Shown here one piece after another: positions 52,757 to 62,516 of a stretch of DNA of 64,000 bases. The translations under genes and the position numbers were made by a program. Under the pieces are notes generated by a model that made no database searches, had not been told where the DNA came from, and saw only the letters and a list, made by a program, of their open reading frames with translations. How positions within the stretch are numbered: the first letter of the stretch is position 1; every line of letters begins with the position of its first letter. This DNA comes from Spiribacter salinus M19-40. Its GTDB lineage: Bacteria; Pseudomonadota; Gammaproteobacteria; Nitrococcales; Nitrococcaceae. The stretch lies in assembly GCF_000319575.2 (NCBI RefSeq), contig NC_021291.1, forward strand, positions 992,001-1,056,000, read 5' to 3'.

Positions 52757-53125
52757 TCAGCGTGCCTCGATCGAAAAGGAGAGCTCCCCAGACATCGTGT
52801 GGCCATCTTCCGATAACCCGCGCCAGGAGAACGTATACGCCGCATCCGGCAGGGGCTGTAGCGGCACCTCGAGCGTGGTCACCGCATCACGGCCACTCGC
52901 GGCCTCGACCGGAAACGCCGTGCCATCCCCATCTTTCAGGGTCACGCTTGTGATGCGCATTGGCGCATCAAATTCCACCGTAATGGCATCAGGTGTGGTA
53001 TCGAGCTGCTCCCCCGCTTCCGGGTGCGTCACCTGCTGCTCGGAATGCCCGAGGGCAGGCGGCACGGCCATCATCAGGCCAAAGGCCATGGTGATTGCGA
53101 CGGCGGCTGCGCGTGGAATGGGCAT
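52757..53125 (-). CDS. copC: CopC domain periplasmic copper-binding protein
   Basis: A 122-residue exported protein. The signal peptide ends at PPALG with the mature N-terminus HSEQQVTHPEAG, giving the N-terminal histidine used by CopC to bind Cu(II). Near the end, WRGLSEDGHTMSGELSFSI provides the D-x-H of the same site. No methionine-rich Cu(I) loop is seen, so it is the single-site type. The start at 53125 has AGGA upstream; the longer frame from 53230 lacks these features. It forms an operon with copD (no gap). Confidence 0.9.
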   Translation of the reverse strand: MPIPRAAAVAITMAFGLMMAVPPALGHSEQQVTHPEAGEQLDTTPDAITVEFDAPMRITSVTLKDGDGTAFPVEAASGRDAVTTLEVPLQPLPDAAYTFSWRGLSEDGHTMSGELSFSIEAR

Positions 53126-53228
53126 ACTTTGTCCTGCTGTATCGCCAAGACACGACAGTCTAAGCCGATGTTGGGAGCCGGCACAACGGGCCCTGTTGTC
53201 CGGGGCGTATGTCTCATAGACTGCGGGC

Positions 53229-53606
53229 ATGGATAAATTTCACAGCATTAACGTTCTCGGAGAGACGCTGACACCCTGCGGCATGGACCCGATCACCGGG
53301 TTTTTCCGGGATGGCTGCTGCAACACCAGTCATGCCGATGGCGGGATGCATACCGTATGCGCCGTCGTCACCGATGCCTTCCTCGAGTTTTCCCGCAACC
53401 AAGGCAACGACTTGACGCGCGCCGTGCCGCTTGCCGATTTCCCGGGCCTGAGCGCAGGTGATCGCTGGTGTCTTTGTGCCGGCCGCTGGCTCGAGGCGTA
53501 TCAGGCGGGGGTTGCGCCACTCGTTGACCTCGCCGCCACGCATGAAGAGACCCTGGCCGTGATCGATCTCGACATCCTGCGCCAATACGCCACGGATTCG
53601 TCATAA
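53229..53606 (+). CDS. DUF2237 family protein
   Basis: A 125-residue soluble protein. NVLGETLTPCGMDPITGFFRDGCCNT, HTVCAVVTDAFLEFSRNQGNDL and PGLSAGDRWCLCAGRWLEA are in the expected order for DUF2237 (PF09996). Several conserved cysteines (CG, CCN, CLC) hint at metal or redox binding, but the family role is unknown. Divergent from copC with about 100 bases between starts. Confidence 0.9.
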   Translation: MDKFHSINVLGETLTPCGMDPITGFFRDGCCNTSHADGGMHTVCAVVTDAFLEFSRNQGNDLTRAVPLADFPGLSAGDRWCLCAGRWLEAYQAGVAPLVDLAATHEETLAVIDLDILRQYATDSS

Positions 53607-53663
53607 GGATATAGCCAGAAAATATTTCAGGCTCCTCGGCTCATCGCCTCACACTATAAGGCG

Positions 53664-54725
53664 ATGACAGCAACCTTTGGTCTTTCCATGCATCACGCCA
53701 AGCTCATGGTCAGCTTATTCCTGACCGCGCTTTTCATCAGTAACCCGGTCGCCTCGCAGGCGGATGAGACGCGGCTCGAGGTGGGCTACATGCCGATCTT
53801 GCCGGTTGCCCAACTCTTCGTGCTGGAGGAAGCTGGCTGGGCCGAGGACGCTGGGCTCGAGCTTGAACTGACCCGATTCTCAAGCGGCCCAGCAATGGTC
53901 CAGGCCCTGGCCTCGGGGGAGCTGGACGTGATGTATTTTGGCATCGGGCCTGCCATGGTAGCGCGCTCACAGGACGTCCCAATTCGAGTCCTCGCGGCCA
54001 GCATTCAAGAGCAGATCGGCCTGGTGGCGCGCGGCACGCTCGCTGACAGCTTTGCAGCGCACAACGGTGATGCCAAAGCCGCCATCGCGGCGTTCACCGA
54101 ATCCGAAGGCAAACGCCCGCGCCTTGCAACCTTTCCCCAAGGATCTGTGCCAGATACCGTTCTTCGCCATTGGCTGATCGAGGTGCTGGGGATTGGGACA
54201 GATGCCGTCGATATCGTGTCCATGGGGGCTGATCGAGTTCAGCAGGCGCTGCTGGCCGGTGCGGTCGATGGCGCCTCAATCCTCGAGCCGATTCTTACCA
54301 CGGTACAAGAGCGTGTAGACGGTGCTCGGGTTGTCGCCCGGGCGGATGCCATGCTCCCCGGCCAACCCGGTGCCGTTCTCGCCGCTCGGGAAGCGGCGAT
54401 CCGTGAGCATCGTGACGCGCTAGTCGATCTGCTCGCGCTGCACATTCGGGCAACTGAACAGTTGAATGCCCACCCGGACGAGACGGCGCCTTATGTACGT
54501 GCATTCGTTGGCCAACGTCTTATTCCCGAGGCCACCGTGGCACGCGCCCTGCGCTCACCCGCATCCAACTACGTGGCCGACCCGGAGGCCATTCGAGAGG
54601 GAACGCAGCGGATGCATGATTTCCAGATTGCTCAGGGCAGTCTTGGCCGCGCCGTCAATCTCGATGCCTTATTCGAAATTTCCCTCTACGAGCAAGCCCT
54701 GGAAGCGACCCCGGATGATGACTAG
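53664..54725 (+). CDS. ABC transporter substrate-binding protein (SsuA/TauA/NrtA-like)
   Basis: A 353-residue periplasmic binding protein. Signal peptide MHHAKLMVSLFLTALFISNPVAS precedes RLEVGYMPILPVAQLFVLEEAG, with the family blocks SSGPAMVQALASGELDVMYFGIGPAM and LATFPQGSVPDTVLRHWL. The NMT1/SsuA group binds sulfonates, nitrate/cyanate, taurine or thiamine precursors; no specific ligand can be inferred. Start at ATG 53664 with a weak AAGG site; ATG 53688 is an equal candidate and gives a shorter signal. Followed by permease and ATPase in a normal A-C-B order. Confidence 0.88.
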   Translation: MTATFGLSMHHAKLMVSLFLTALFISNPVASQADETRLEVGYMPILPVAQLFVLEEAGWAEDAGLELELTRFSSGPAMVQALASGELDVMYFGIGPAMVARSQDVPIRVLAASIQEQIGLVARGTLADSFAAHNGDAKAAIAAFTESEGKRPRLATFPQGSVPDTVLRHWLIEVLGIGTDAVDIVSMGADRVQQALLAGAVDGASILEPILTTVQERVDGARVVARADAMLPGQPGAVLAAREAAIREHRDALVDLLALHIRATEQLNAHPDETAPYVRAFVGQRLIPEATVARALRSPASNYVADPEAIREGTQRMHDFQIAQGSLGRAVNLDALFEISLYEQALEATPDDD

Positions 54726-55470
54726 ACGACGGCGTCTACTGGCCAGCCTCACTGGACTGGTCGGGTTCCTTGCGCTGTGGGAACTGACGCTCCGTGCCGG
54801 GCTGCTCCCGGGGGCGCTGGTGCCCCTGCCCTCAGCGATCCCCGCGGTTCTCGTGGCCGAAATCAACGATGGCATCTGGCAGACCATGGTGTTTTCGAGC
54901 TTTCAGCACTACGGCATCGGGCTGCTGATTGGCTCCAGCCTGGGCATCCTGGTCGGGGTTTGCGCAGCACTACTGCCCACGTTTAATGCGCTGCATGCCT
55001 GGCTGGCGCGTCTACTTCGACCTATCCCACCACTTGCATGGATTCCGTTCGCGATCATCTGGTTCGGCATTACGCCGACGGCCGCGGCTTTCATCATCAG
55101 CATCGGTGTGTTCTGGATTAATTACTTCGCCAGCTACAGCGCCGTAGAGGCCATTGACCCGGGCTATGACGAAGTCGCGGCTGCATTTGGGCAGGTCCGT
55201 CTATTTGCCAGACTGTTCAAAATCACGCTGCCAGCCGCCGCTCCAGGCATCCTCGGTGGGCTGCGGGCTGGCCTCGGACAGGGCTGGATGACCGTCGTTG
55301 CCGCCGAGCTGTTTGGCATCACGGGCATCGGTCAACGCATGATGGAGGCGTCAAGTCTGCTGGCCACCGATGTGGTGGTTGTCTACATGCTCACGATCGC
55401 TGGACTCTATGCCCTCATCGATGCGCTATTCGTCTCGATTCAACGCTATCTGCTGAGATGGCAGCCATGA
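54718..55470 (+). CDS. ABC transporter permease (SsuC/TauC-like)
   Basis: A 250-residue inner-membrane permease with six helices. The EAA loop is visible as YDEVAAAFGQVRLFARLFKITLPAAAPGILGGLRAGLGQGW, the contact site for the ATPase. RPIPPLAWIPFAIIWFGITPTAAAFIISIGVFWINYF is typical of the nitrate/sulfonate group. I set the start at ATG 54718 (8-base overlap with the binding-protein gene); the longer upstream frame is inside that gene. Confidence 0.9.
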   Translation: MTRRRRLLASLTGLVGFLALWELTLRAGLLPGALVPLPSAIPAVLVAEINDGIWQTMVFSSFQHYGIGLLIGSSLGILVGVCAALLPTFNALHAWLARLLRPIPPLAWIPFAIIWFGITPTAAAFIISIGVFWINYFASYSAVEAIDPGYDEVAAAFGQVRLFARLFKITLPAAAPGILGGLRAGLGQGWMTVVAAELFGITGIGQRMMEASSLLATDVVVVYMLTIAGLYALIDALFVSIQRYLLRWQP

Positions 55471-56297
55471 ATCACCATGCTCAGCCGGTACTGCGTGCCC
55501 ACGGGCTTGCCGTTGGGTTTGATAATCAGTCCGTATTGACGGATGTCACCTTCGATTTGCCCGCACAGTCCCTCATCGCCGTCGTCGGACCCTCTGGTGT
55601 TGGCAAATCCACGCTCCTGCGCGCCCTGGCTGGCCTGCTCCCGCCACTGGCGGGCACCGTGGATCGCCCACCCGACAGCGACCCGGGCACGCGGCCCTGG
55701 TCCATGGTTTTTCAGTCGCCGCGTCTGCTGCCCTGGCGGCGGGTTCGAGCCAATGTCGAGCTGGGCCTCGAGGGCTTGGCGCTGAGTCGGGAGGAACGCC
55801 GCCAACGCGCTGAGCGCTACCTCGAGCAAGTCGCCCTTGCGGATTATGCGGATCGCTGGCCACACAGTCTCTCGGGCGGACAACAACAGCGTGTCGGGTT
55901 GGCTCGGGCGCTGGCCGTGCAGCCGAAGGTCCTGTTCATGGACGAGCCTTTCTCGGCTTTGGATGCGATCACCCGCCGGCGACTGCAACAGGCACTGGTG
56001 GATCTGCGCCGGCAGACACCAGCGGCCATCGTCTTTGTAACGCATGATATCGAGGAGGCTGCCGTGCTCAGCGATCGGATCATCGTACTCGGTGATCATC
56101 CGCAAGGCGGGCCGGCTCATGTCCGTGCGCAGCAAGCGGTCGAACTGCCCCTTGAGGCGCGGCGAGACCACTCGGGCTTTCGGCCATTGATCCAGGAGAT
56201 AGAGGCGCTCATTCGCACGGGACCTCGCGCATCGACCGCTTATTCGGAGCACCAGGCCAATGACACTGCAGGTCGTTTTTCACGCCCCTACGGCTGA
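55467..56297 (+). CDS. ABC transporter ATPase (SsuB/TauB-like)
   Basis: A 276-residue ATPase, starting at the ATG in an ATGA overlap with the permease gene (an ATG at 55458 is in frame too). Walker A is VGPSGVGKST, Q-loop VFQSPRLLPWRR, signature SLSGGQQQRVGLARALA, Walker B VLFMDEPFSALDA and the H-loop in VFVTHDIEEAAVLSD. The Q-loop and D-loop are typical of nitrate/sulfonate systems. The stop overlaps the start of the DsrE-like gene by 38 bases. Confidence 0.92.
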   Translation: MNHHAQPVLRAHGLAVGFDNQSVLTDVTFDLPAQSLIAVVGPSGVGKSTLLRALAGLLPPLAGTVDRPPDSDPGTRPWSMVFQSPRLLPWRRVRANVELGLEGLALSREERRQRAERYLEQVALADYADRWPHSLSGGQQQRVGLARALAVQPKVLFMDEPFSALDAITRRRLQQALVDLRRQTPAAIVFVTHDIEEAAVLSDRIIVLGDHPQGGPAHVRAQQAVELPLEARRDHSGFRPLIQEIEALIRTGPRASTAYSEHQANDTAGRFSRPYG

Positions 56298-56559
56298 GGC
56301 CCTCACGCGGGCCCGGCGTAATTTGTTGAACTTTCGAGCCGCCGAGCCTGATGCCAGGCTGCGACTCATCGCCAATGGCCCAGCCGTCCCGGCGGCTTTG
56401 GATATTCCGGATCCCGAGACGGATCCCTACCTGCGTGTGTGTTTGAACACGCTGCAGACATTGGGCCTGGAAAACACCCGTGGCCTCCCTGAAGTGGCGG
56501 CTGGTGTTGTTGAGCTCGCCCGGTGCCAAGCGAACGGCTGGCAATACATCCGGGCCTGA
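56260..56559 (+). CDS. DsrE-like small protein
   Basis: A 99-residue protein that looks like the DsrE/YchN fold: VVFHAPTAEALTRARRNLLNFRAAEPDARLRLIANGPAVPAAL, then a C-terminal helix with LPEVAAGVVELARCQANGW. Its Cys (near residues 67 and 92) occupy places where sulfur carriers have active Cys, although the usual C-x-x-x pattern is not clear. It may handle sulfur related to the ABC transporter's substrate; position alone supports this. It starts inside the ATPase gene. Confidence 0.65.
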   Translation: MTLQVVFHAPTAEALTRARRNLLNFRAAEPDARLRLIANGPAVPAALDIPDPETDPYLRVCLNTLQTLGLENTRGLPEVAAGVVELARCQANGWQYIRA

Positions 56560-56573
56560 CCCCACAATGGGGT

Positions 56574-57026
56574 ATGCGACTGACCAGTCCCGAATTCAGT
56601 GACGGTGGCGAGCTGCCGTGGACTATGTCCGCGGCGAATGAAAATCGCATGCCGGCGCTCGAACTCCATGAGGTGCCTGAAGGCGCAGAAAGTCTCGCAC
56701 TGGTATTGGAAGACCTGGACTCACCCGTGGGTGCGCTGACGCATTGGCTCGCCTGGAACCTGCCACCCGACACCACCCATCTCGATGCCCTGACGTTTCC
56801 CGGGCATGGGCGCATTGGGTTGAGCGCTTTCGGCAAAATCGGCTATCTCGGCCCCACACCCCCAGAGGGGCGCCATATCTACCGCTTTACGCTCTCCGCG
56901 CTTGATTGCATGCTGGACTTGCCTCAGGGAGCCACCCGCAAGCAGTTCCAAGCGGCGGCAAAAAATCATGTGATGGCTTGGGCGACGCTCGAGGGCAGTA
57001 TCGAGCGCAGCGGTAGCCAGGGCTAA
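56574..57026 (+). CDS. PEBP family (YbhB/YbcL) protein
   Basis: A 150-residue phosphatidylethanolamine-binding-like protein without a signal peptide. Landmarks are MRLTSPEFSDGGELPWTMSA, LALVLEDLDSPVGALTHWLAWNLPPDT (D-P-D and GxxxH motif), and GYLGPTPPEGRHIYRFTLSALD. E. coli YbhB is of unknown role; ligand is an anionic group. I chose ATG 56574 since upstream residues from 56523 do not match. It is 3 bases before the BCCT gene. Confidence 0.9.
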   Translation: MRLTSPEFSDGGELPWTMSAANENRMPALELHEVPEGAESLALVLEDLDSPVGALTHWLAWNLPPDTTHLDALTFPGHGRIGLSAFGKIGYLGPTPPEGRHIYRFTLSALDCMLDLPQGATRKQFQAAAKNHVMAWATLEGSIERSGSQG

Positions 57027-57029
57027 CGG

Positions 57030-58577
57030 ATGGCTGAGACACGCCGAGCCAACGCGTTCTTTGCCACGGTTAACCCGACGGTCTTCATCGCCTCGACGCT
57101 CATCATTGGGGCATTCGTCGCCTTGGGGATCCTGGCGCCAGAGACCGCAGAGCAGTTGTTCAGCCGCCTGCACGCCCTGATCACAGAATACTTTGGCTGG
57201 AGCTATCTGCTCGCGGTTACCTTCTTTCTGGGCTTTTTGCTGTGGTTGGCATTCAGTCGGTTCGGCTCGATACGCCTTGGCCAACCCAGTGACCGGCCCC
57301 AGTTTCGTTTCAGTGCCTGGTTTGCGATGTTATTCAGTGCCGGTATGGGCATCGGCTTGGTGTTTTGGGGCGTCGCCGAGCCGGTCCTGCATTATCAGAA
57401 CCCACCGACTGGGGAGGGCAGCACGCCAGAGGCCGCCCGACAGGCGATGATTTACAGCTACTTCCACTGGGGGCTCCACGCCTGGGCGGTTTATGTGGTG
57501 CTGGGCCTGTCCGTGGCCTACTTCAGCTTTCGGCATGGACTGCCGCTCACGATTCGCTCGATTTTCTACCCGCTGCTGGGCGATCGCATCTACGGTCCCA
57601 TCGGCCATGTCATTGACGTGTTGGCGGTGTTCGGCACGCTATTTGGACTGGCGACATCACTGGGCTTCGGTGCCATGCAGCTCAATACCGGGTTGAATGT
57701 GCTCGTTGGCCTGCCCGTTTCCCATTGGATCCAGGTGGGAATCATCGGCTCGATCACGGGCCTGGCCGTTATCTCGGTCCTCTCCGGCCTGGATCGCGGG
57801 CTGAAATGGCTTAGCCTGTTCAATCTAGGCCTCGCGCTTTCATTTATGGCCTTTGTCTTCGCGGTGGGGCCGACCCTGTTTTTGATTCGGTTTTTCCTGG
57901 ACTCCGTCGGTGGCTATTTTCAGCAGATTATCGGCATGAGCCTGCACACCGGCGCCGTCGAGGGCTCGGCGTGGCAGGAAAACTGGACCATGTTCTACTG
58001 GGGCTGGTGGATTGCCTGGTCACCCTTTGTCGGAATCTTCATTGCCCGGATCTCCCGCGGGCGCACGATTCGTGAGTTCATCGTCGGTGTTCTGGCGTTG
58101 CCGAGTCTGTTCGTGTTTGCCTGGATTACCGTGTTTGGCGGTACGGCACTGCATCTGGAATTGTTCAGTGAGGGCGCCGGCATTGCCGAGGCGGTGAACC
58201 GGGATACCACGGTGGCGCTCTATGTCACACTGGCGGAATTGCCCTGGTCGACACTGTCGTCCGGACTGGCCACCCTGCTAATTGGAACCTACTTTGTGAC
58301 GTCATCGGACTCAGGCACGTTTGTTGTCGACGCGCTTGTCTCGCGCGGCGCCCGGCGATCACCGCGACGCCAGCGGGTGATCTGGGGCATTACGGAGGGG
58401 GCAGTGGCGGCGACACTCCTGATTATGGGCGGCGAGCAGGCCCTGGAAAGCCTGCAGACCGGCGCCCTGACCGCTGGGCTCCCCGTGGCCATGATCCTGA
58501 TCGTGTGCTGCTTCAGCCTGCTGCGAGCCCTGCGGCGTGAATACCAAGTCCCCGGCGTAACACCCGCTGCATCATGA
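57030..58577 (+). CDS. BCCT family transporter (betaine/choline/carnitine)
   Basis: A 515-residue symporter with about twelve helices. The family signature GMGIGLVFWGVAEPVLHY, YFHWGLHAWAVYVVLGL and MFYWGWWIAWSPFVGIFIARISRGRTIREFI (the tryptophan box), and SSDSGTFVVDAL, are intact. It imports quaternary ammonium or dimethylsulfonio compatible solutes with Na+ or H+. It lacks a long regulatory C-terminal tail, so osmosensing is uncertain. Followed in overlap (ATGA) by an amine oxidase, which hints that the imported compound is also degraded. Confidence 0.94.
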   Translation: MAETRRANAFFATVNPTVFIASTLIIGAFVALGILAPETAEQLFSRLHALITEYFGWSYLLAVTFFLGFLLWLAFSRFGSIRLGQPSDRPQFRFSAWFAMLFSAGMGIGLVFWGVAEPVLHYQNPPTGEGSTPEAARQAMIYSYFHWGLHAWAVYVVLGLSVAYFSFRHGLPLTIRSIFYPLLGDRIYGPIGHVIDVLAVFGTLFGLATSLGFGAMQLNTGLNVLVGLPVSHWIQVGIIGSITGLAVISVLSGLDRGLKWLSLFNLGLALSFMAFVFAVGPTLFLIRFFLDSVGGYFQQIIGMSLHTGAVEGSAWQENWTMFYWGWWIAWSPFVGIFIARISRGRTIREFIVGVLALPSLFVFAWITVFGGTALHLELFSEGAGIAEAVNRDTTVALYVTLAELPWSTLSSGLATLLIGTYFVTSSDSGTFVVDALVSRGARRSPRRQRVIWGITEGAVAATLLIMGGEQALESLQTGALTAGLPVAMILIVCCFSLLRALRREYQVPGVTPAAS

Positions 58578-59668
58578 CCGATACCCCAATCGTTATCATA
58601 GGCGCCGGCCTCGCCGGCCTTACCGCGGCCCGCACCATCCAGGCCGCCGGCATTAAGCCCATCGTACTCGAGGCGTCTGATCGCCTGGGTGGGCGAATCG
58701 ATTCGCTCCGCGCCGAGGATGGGCAACCCCTGGCTGACCTCGGCCCGTCCTGGGTCTGGCCACCCTTTCAACCCGCCGTGCCGCGCTGGCTGGACGCTCT
58801 GGCGGTCGAATCGTTTGATCAGTACGACGCGGGCGATGCCATTCTGGATGGCTTCGAGGACACCCCGATCCGACAGCCGCTGCCCGGACAGTACGGCATG
58901 GCCCGCCTCGTCGGTGGGCCGAGCGCCCTCGTCAAGGCGATGGCCGCTGGTTTATCCGATGGCGTTGTGCAAACACAGAGCCCGGTGTCGGCGGTGCGTC
59001 TGCAAAACGATGGATCACTGCGCATTGAAGGCGACAACGGATTGGCCCTCAGTGCTGATCGGGTCATCCTGGCGGTACCGCTTCGTCTGGCCGCCGAGCG
59101 CATCATCCTGCCCGATGCCTTGCCAGATCGCCTGCGCGAGGAGCTAAAGAAAACGCCGACCTGGATGGCCGCGCAGGCCAAGGCTGTCGTTCGTTACGAG
59201 CGGCCCTTCTGGCGTGAGCGTGGCCTATCCGGGCGCATTGCAAGCCGTCAGGGACCGCTCTTCGAAGCCCATGACCACACCAGCGCCCGGGGTGATGCCG
59301 CGCTTTTCGGCTTTGTCGGTACCCCGGTGGGGCATCGCGACCCGGCGTTACTCGAACAGGCCATCCTGGCTCAGCTTGAGCGCTGCCTGGGCCCAGAGGG
59401 TGGCCGACCCGTCGAATTGCGGGTCAAGGACTGGGCCAAGGACGAATGGATCTGCAGTGAGGCCGATCGCACCGGCCCGCAAGCGCATCCCAATGTCGGC
59501 TCCGAGCGCCTCCGCAGCGGGCATCTGGATCATCGACTCTGGTTTTGCGCTGCAGAGACCGCCGCACAGAGCCCCGGACTCATCGAAGGCGCGCTACTCG
59601 CCGGCGAAGCCGCCGGTCACGCGGCTAGCGCAGGGCTGCGGCGTGATGCCGCAGGTGATCAGCAATAA
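58574..59668 (+). CDS. FAD-dependent amine oxidase family protein
   Basis: A 364-residue monoamine oxidase-like flavoprotein. The FAD fold is IVIIGAGLAGLTAARTIQAAG, then DRLGGRIDSLRAEDGQPLADLGPSWVWPP, and the C-terminal FAD contact LWFCAAETAAQSPGLIEGALLAGEAAG. It is short for the family (usually 430-480), missing part of the substrate domain. Probable action is oxidation of an amine, with the aldehyde or a demethylated amine as product. Coupled by ATGA to the BCCT gene. The end overlaps the convergent FghA gene by 44 bases. Confidence 0.85.
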   Translation: MTDTPIVIIGAGLAGLTAARTIQAAGIKPIVLEASDRLGGRIDSLRAEDGQPLADLGPSWVWPPFQPAVPRWLDALAVESFDQYDAGDAILDGFEDTPIRQPLPGQYGMARLVGGPSALVKAMAAGLSDGVVQTQSPVSAVRLQNDGSLRIEGDNGLALSADRVILAVPLRLAAERIILPDALPDRLREELKKTPTWMAAQAKAVVRYERPFWRERGLSGRIASRQGPLFEAHDHTSARGDAALFGFVGTPVGHRDPALLEQAILAQLERCLGPEGGRPVELRVKDWAKDEWICSEADRTGPQAHPNVGSERLRSGHLDHRLWFCAAETAAQSPGLIEGALLAGEAAGHAASAGLRRDAAGDQQ

Positions 59669-60473
59669 ACGTCGCAATAAAGAAATACGAATGATCATAG
59701 CCAGGCTGTCGACGTAACGTCAGTGGCACGCCGGCCTCCCGACAGGCCGTCTCCAGTGCCTCGGGACGCAGCTGGCCATCCGCCAGGAAGTTGTCCGCTT
59801 CCCCCTGGTCGACCAGCAAGGACAACTCGCTCCCGTGTTCGCGAATCAATTCACTCGCATCCCAGGCTGTCCAGGCCGCTGGATCGTCGCCCAGATAACC
59901 ACTGAATGCCTTCTGCCCCCAGGCGCATTGAGTCGGGTTGGCGATGGGCGCAAACGCCGAGACGCTGGTGTACTGCCCCGGATTGCGCAGGGCGCAGACC
60001 AGTGCACCATGACCGCCCATGGAATGACCGCTAATGGCGTGTCGCCCGTTCAGCGGCAGGTGTTCACCCACCAGAGCGGGGAGTTCTTCTGTCACGTAGT
60101 CGTACATGCGGTAGTGCGCGTTCCACGGCGCCTGGGTTGCATTGACGTAAAACCCGGCCCCCGAGCCAAAGTCATAGCGATCATGCTCACCCGGTAAATC
60201 GGTTCCGCGTGGGCTCGTATCCGGGGCGATAATGGCCACGCCCAACTCCGCAGCAACGCCGTGCGCCCCCGCCTTTTGCATGAAGTTCTCGTCGGTACAC
60301 GTCAGCCCCGAGAGCCACCAGAGTGCAGGCACTCGCGTGCTTTCGGCCTGGGGTGGCAGATACACGGCAAAGATCATCTCGCAATCGAGCACCGCCGAGC
60401 GATGGCGATAGCGCCGATGCCAGCCACCAAAGCTGCGGTTCTCGGCAATCAGTTCAAGCGCATCAGACGGCAT
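59625..60473 (-). CDS. fghA: S-formylglutathione hydrolase
   Basis: A 282-residue esterase-D-type enzyme. GFGWHRRY-like start, PALWWLSGLTCTDENFMQKAGA, nucleophile elbow SGHSMGGHGALVCAL, and YDHSYFFIATFIADHL containing the catalytic His. It splits S-formylglutathione to formate and glutathione, the second step of formaldehyde oxidation. It sits 20 bases after the dehydrogenase gene that supplies its substrate, so they form an operon. Conservation is high along the full length. Confidence 0.94.
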   Translation of the reverse strand: MPSDALELIAENRSFGGWHRRYRHRSAVLDCEMIFAVYLPPQAESTRVPALWWLSGLTCTDENFMQKAGAHGVAAELGVAIIAPDTSPRGTDLPGEHDRYDFGSGAGFYVNATQAPWNAHYRMYDYVTEELPALVGEHLPLNGRHAISGHSMGGHGALVCALRNPGQYTSVSAFAPIANPTQCAWGQKAFSGYLGDDPAAWTAWDASELIREHGSELSLLVDQGEADNFLADGQLRPEALETACREAGVPLTLRRQPGYDHSYFFIATFIADHLRHHAAALR

Positions 60474-60493
60474 GCAGTCCAGTCTCCCAGTTA

Positions 60494-61693
<1,200 letters not shown>

Positions 61694-61719
61694 TCATGTC
61701 GCCCGGCCTGAGGAAGTCC

Positions 61720-62511
61720 ATGACCCCGGCAGCCCCCGCCTTCGCCCGTTATATCGGCATCGACTACTCCGGGGCCGGCACACCACAGACTGGTTTGACC
61801 GGGCTACGGGTTTATCGCGCCGGCTTCGCTGCACTGCCCGAGGAGATTCATCCGGACTCCGGCGGCAGCAAATACTGGAACCGGGCGGCCCTCGCGGAGT
61901 GGCTGGCCGACCGCCTGGCCGAGCCTGTGCCTACGCTGGTCGGCATCGACCACGGCTTTTCGTTTCCCGAGATCTATTTTGAAACGCATGGCCTGCCTGC
62001 GAACTGGCCAAGTTTCATCGAGGACTTCTGTGCCCATTGGCCCACAGATCGCGCCGGACTACGCGTGGATCAGGTGCGCTATGGGAGCGCTGGCGCGGGC
62101 GTCGAAAGGGCGGGCAACCCGCGCTGGAGACGCCTGGCCGAGCAGCGCATCGGCGCGAAATCCGTCTTCCACTTCGACGTCCCCGGCTCGGTTGCCAAAT
62201 CAACCCATGCCGGCCTGCCCTGGATACAGCATGTGCGCCGACGGGCTGGCACGCGTTTGCACTGCTGGCCATTCGACGGCTGGACCATCCCGGCGGGGCG
62301 CTCGGCGATTGCCGAGATTTACCCGGCCATCTGGAGCGCAGACTATGCCCGCGAGGACCGCACCGGCGATCAGCACGACGCCTACGTGGTCGCCGCCGCT
62401 CTGCAGACGGCCGATCGCAACGGCACACTTACCGCACTACTCCAGCCTGAACTGGACGCAGAGACCGCGCGCATCGCGAATATCGAGGGCTGGATCCTCG
62501 GCGTAACCTAG
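61720..62511 (+). CDS. Uncharacterised protein, possible DUF429-like (RNase H fold)
   Basis: A 263-residue soluble protein. The start FARYIGIDYSGAGTPQTGLTGLRVY followed by VGIDHGFSFPEIYF (D in IGID and D in GIDH) resembles the two acidic strands of RNase H-fold proteins such as DUF429, and the end has EIYPAIW and DQHDAYVVAAAL, which match that pattern (a last acidic helix). GAGxE elements in between are unfamiliar. ATG 61720 has GAGGA upstream; ATG 61696 is the alternative. No neighbour suggests a role. It lies between the formaldehyde pair and prpE. Confidence 0.65.
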   Translation: MTPAAPAFARYIGIDYSGAGTPQTGLTGLRVYRAGFAALPEEIHPDSGGSKYWNRAALAEWLADRLAEPVPTLVGIDHGFSFPEIYFETHGLPANWPSFIEDFCAHWPTDRAGLRVDQVRYGSAGAGVERAGNPRWRRLAEQRIGAKSVFHFDVPGSVAKSTHAGLPWIQHVRRRAGTRLHCWPFDGWTIPAGRSAIAEIYPAIWSADYAREDRTGDQHDAYVVAAALQTADRNGTLTALLQPELDAETARIANIEGWILGVT

Positions 62512-62516
62512 CCGCC

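Noticed and set aside
53655-53660. TATAAG as a -10 element for the ABC binding protein gene
   Set aside because: It ends only 3 bases before the first ATG, and no -35-like sequence lies 16-18 bases upstream.
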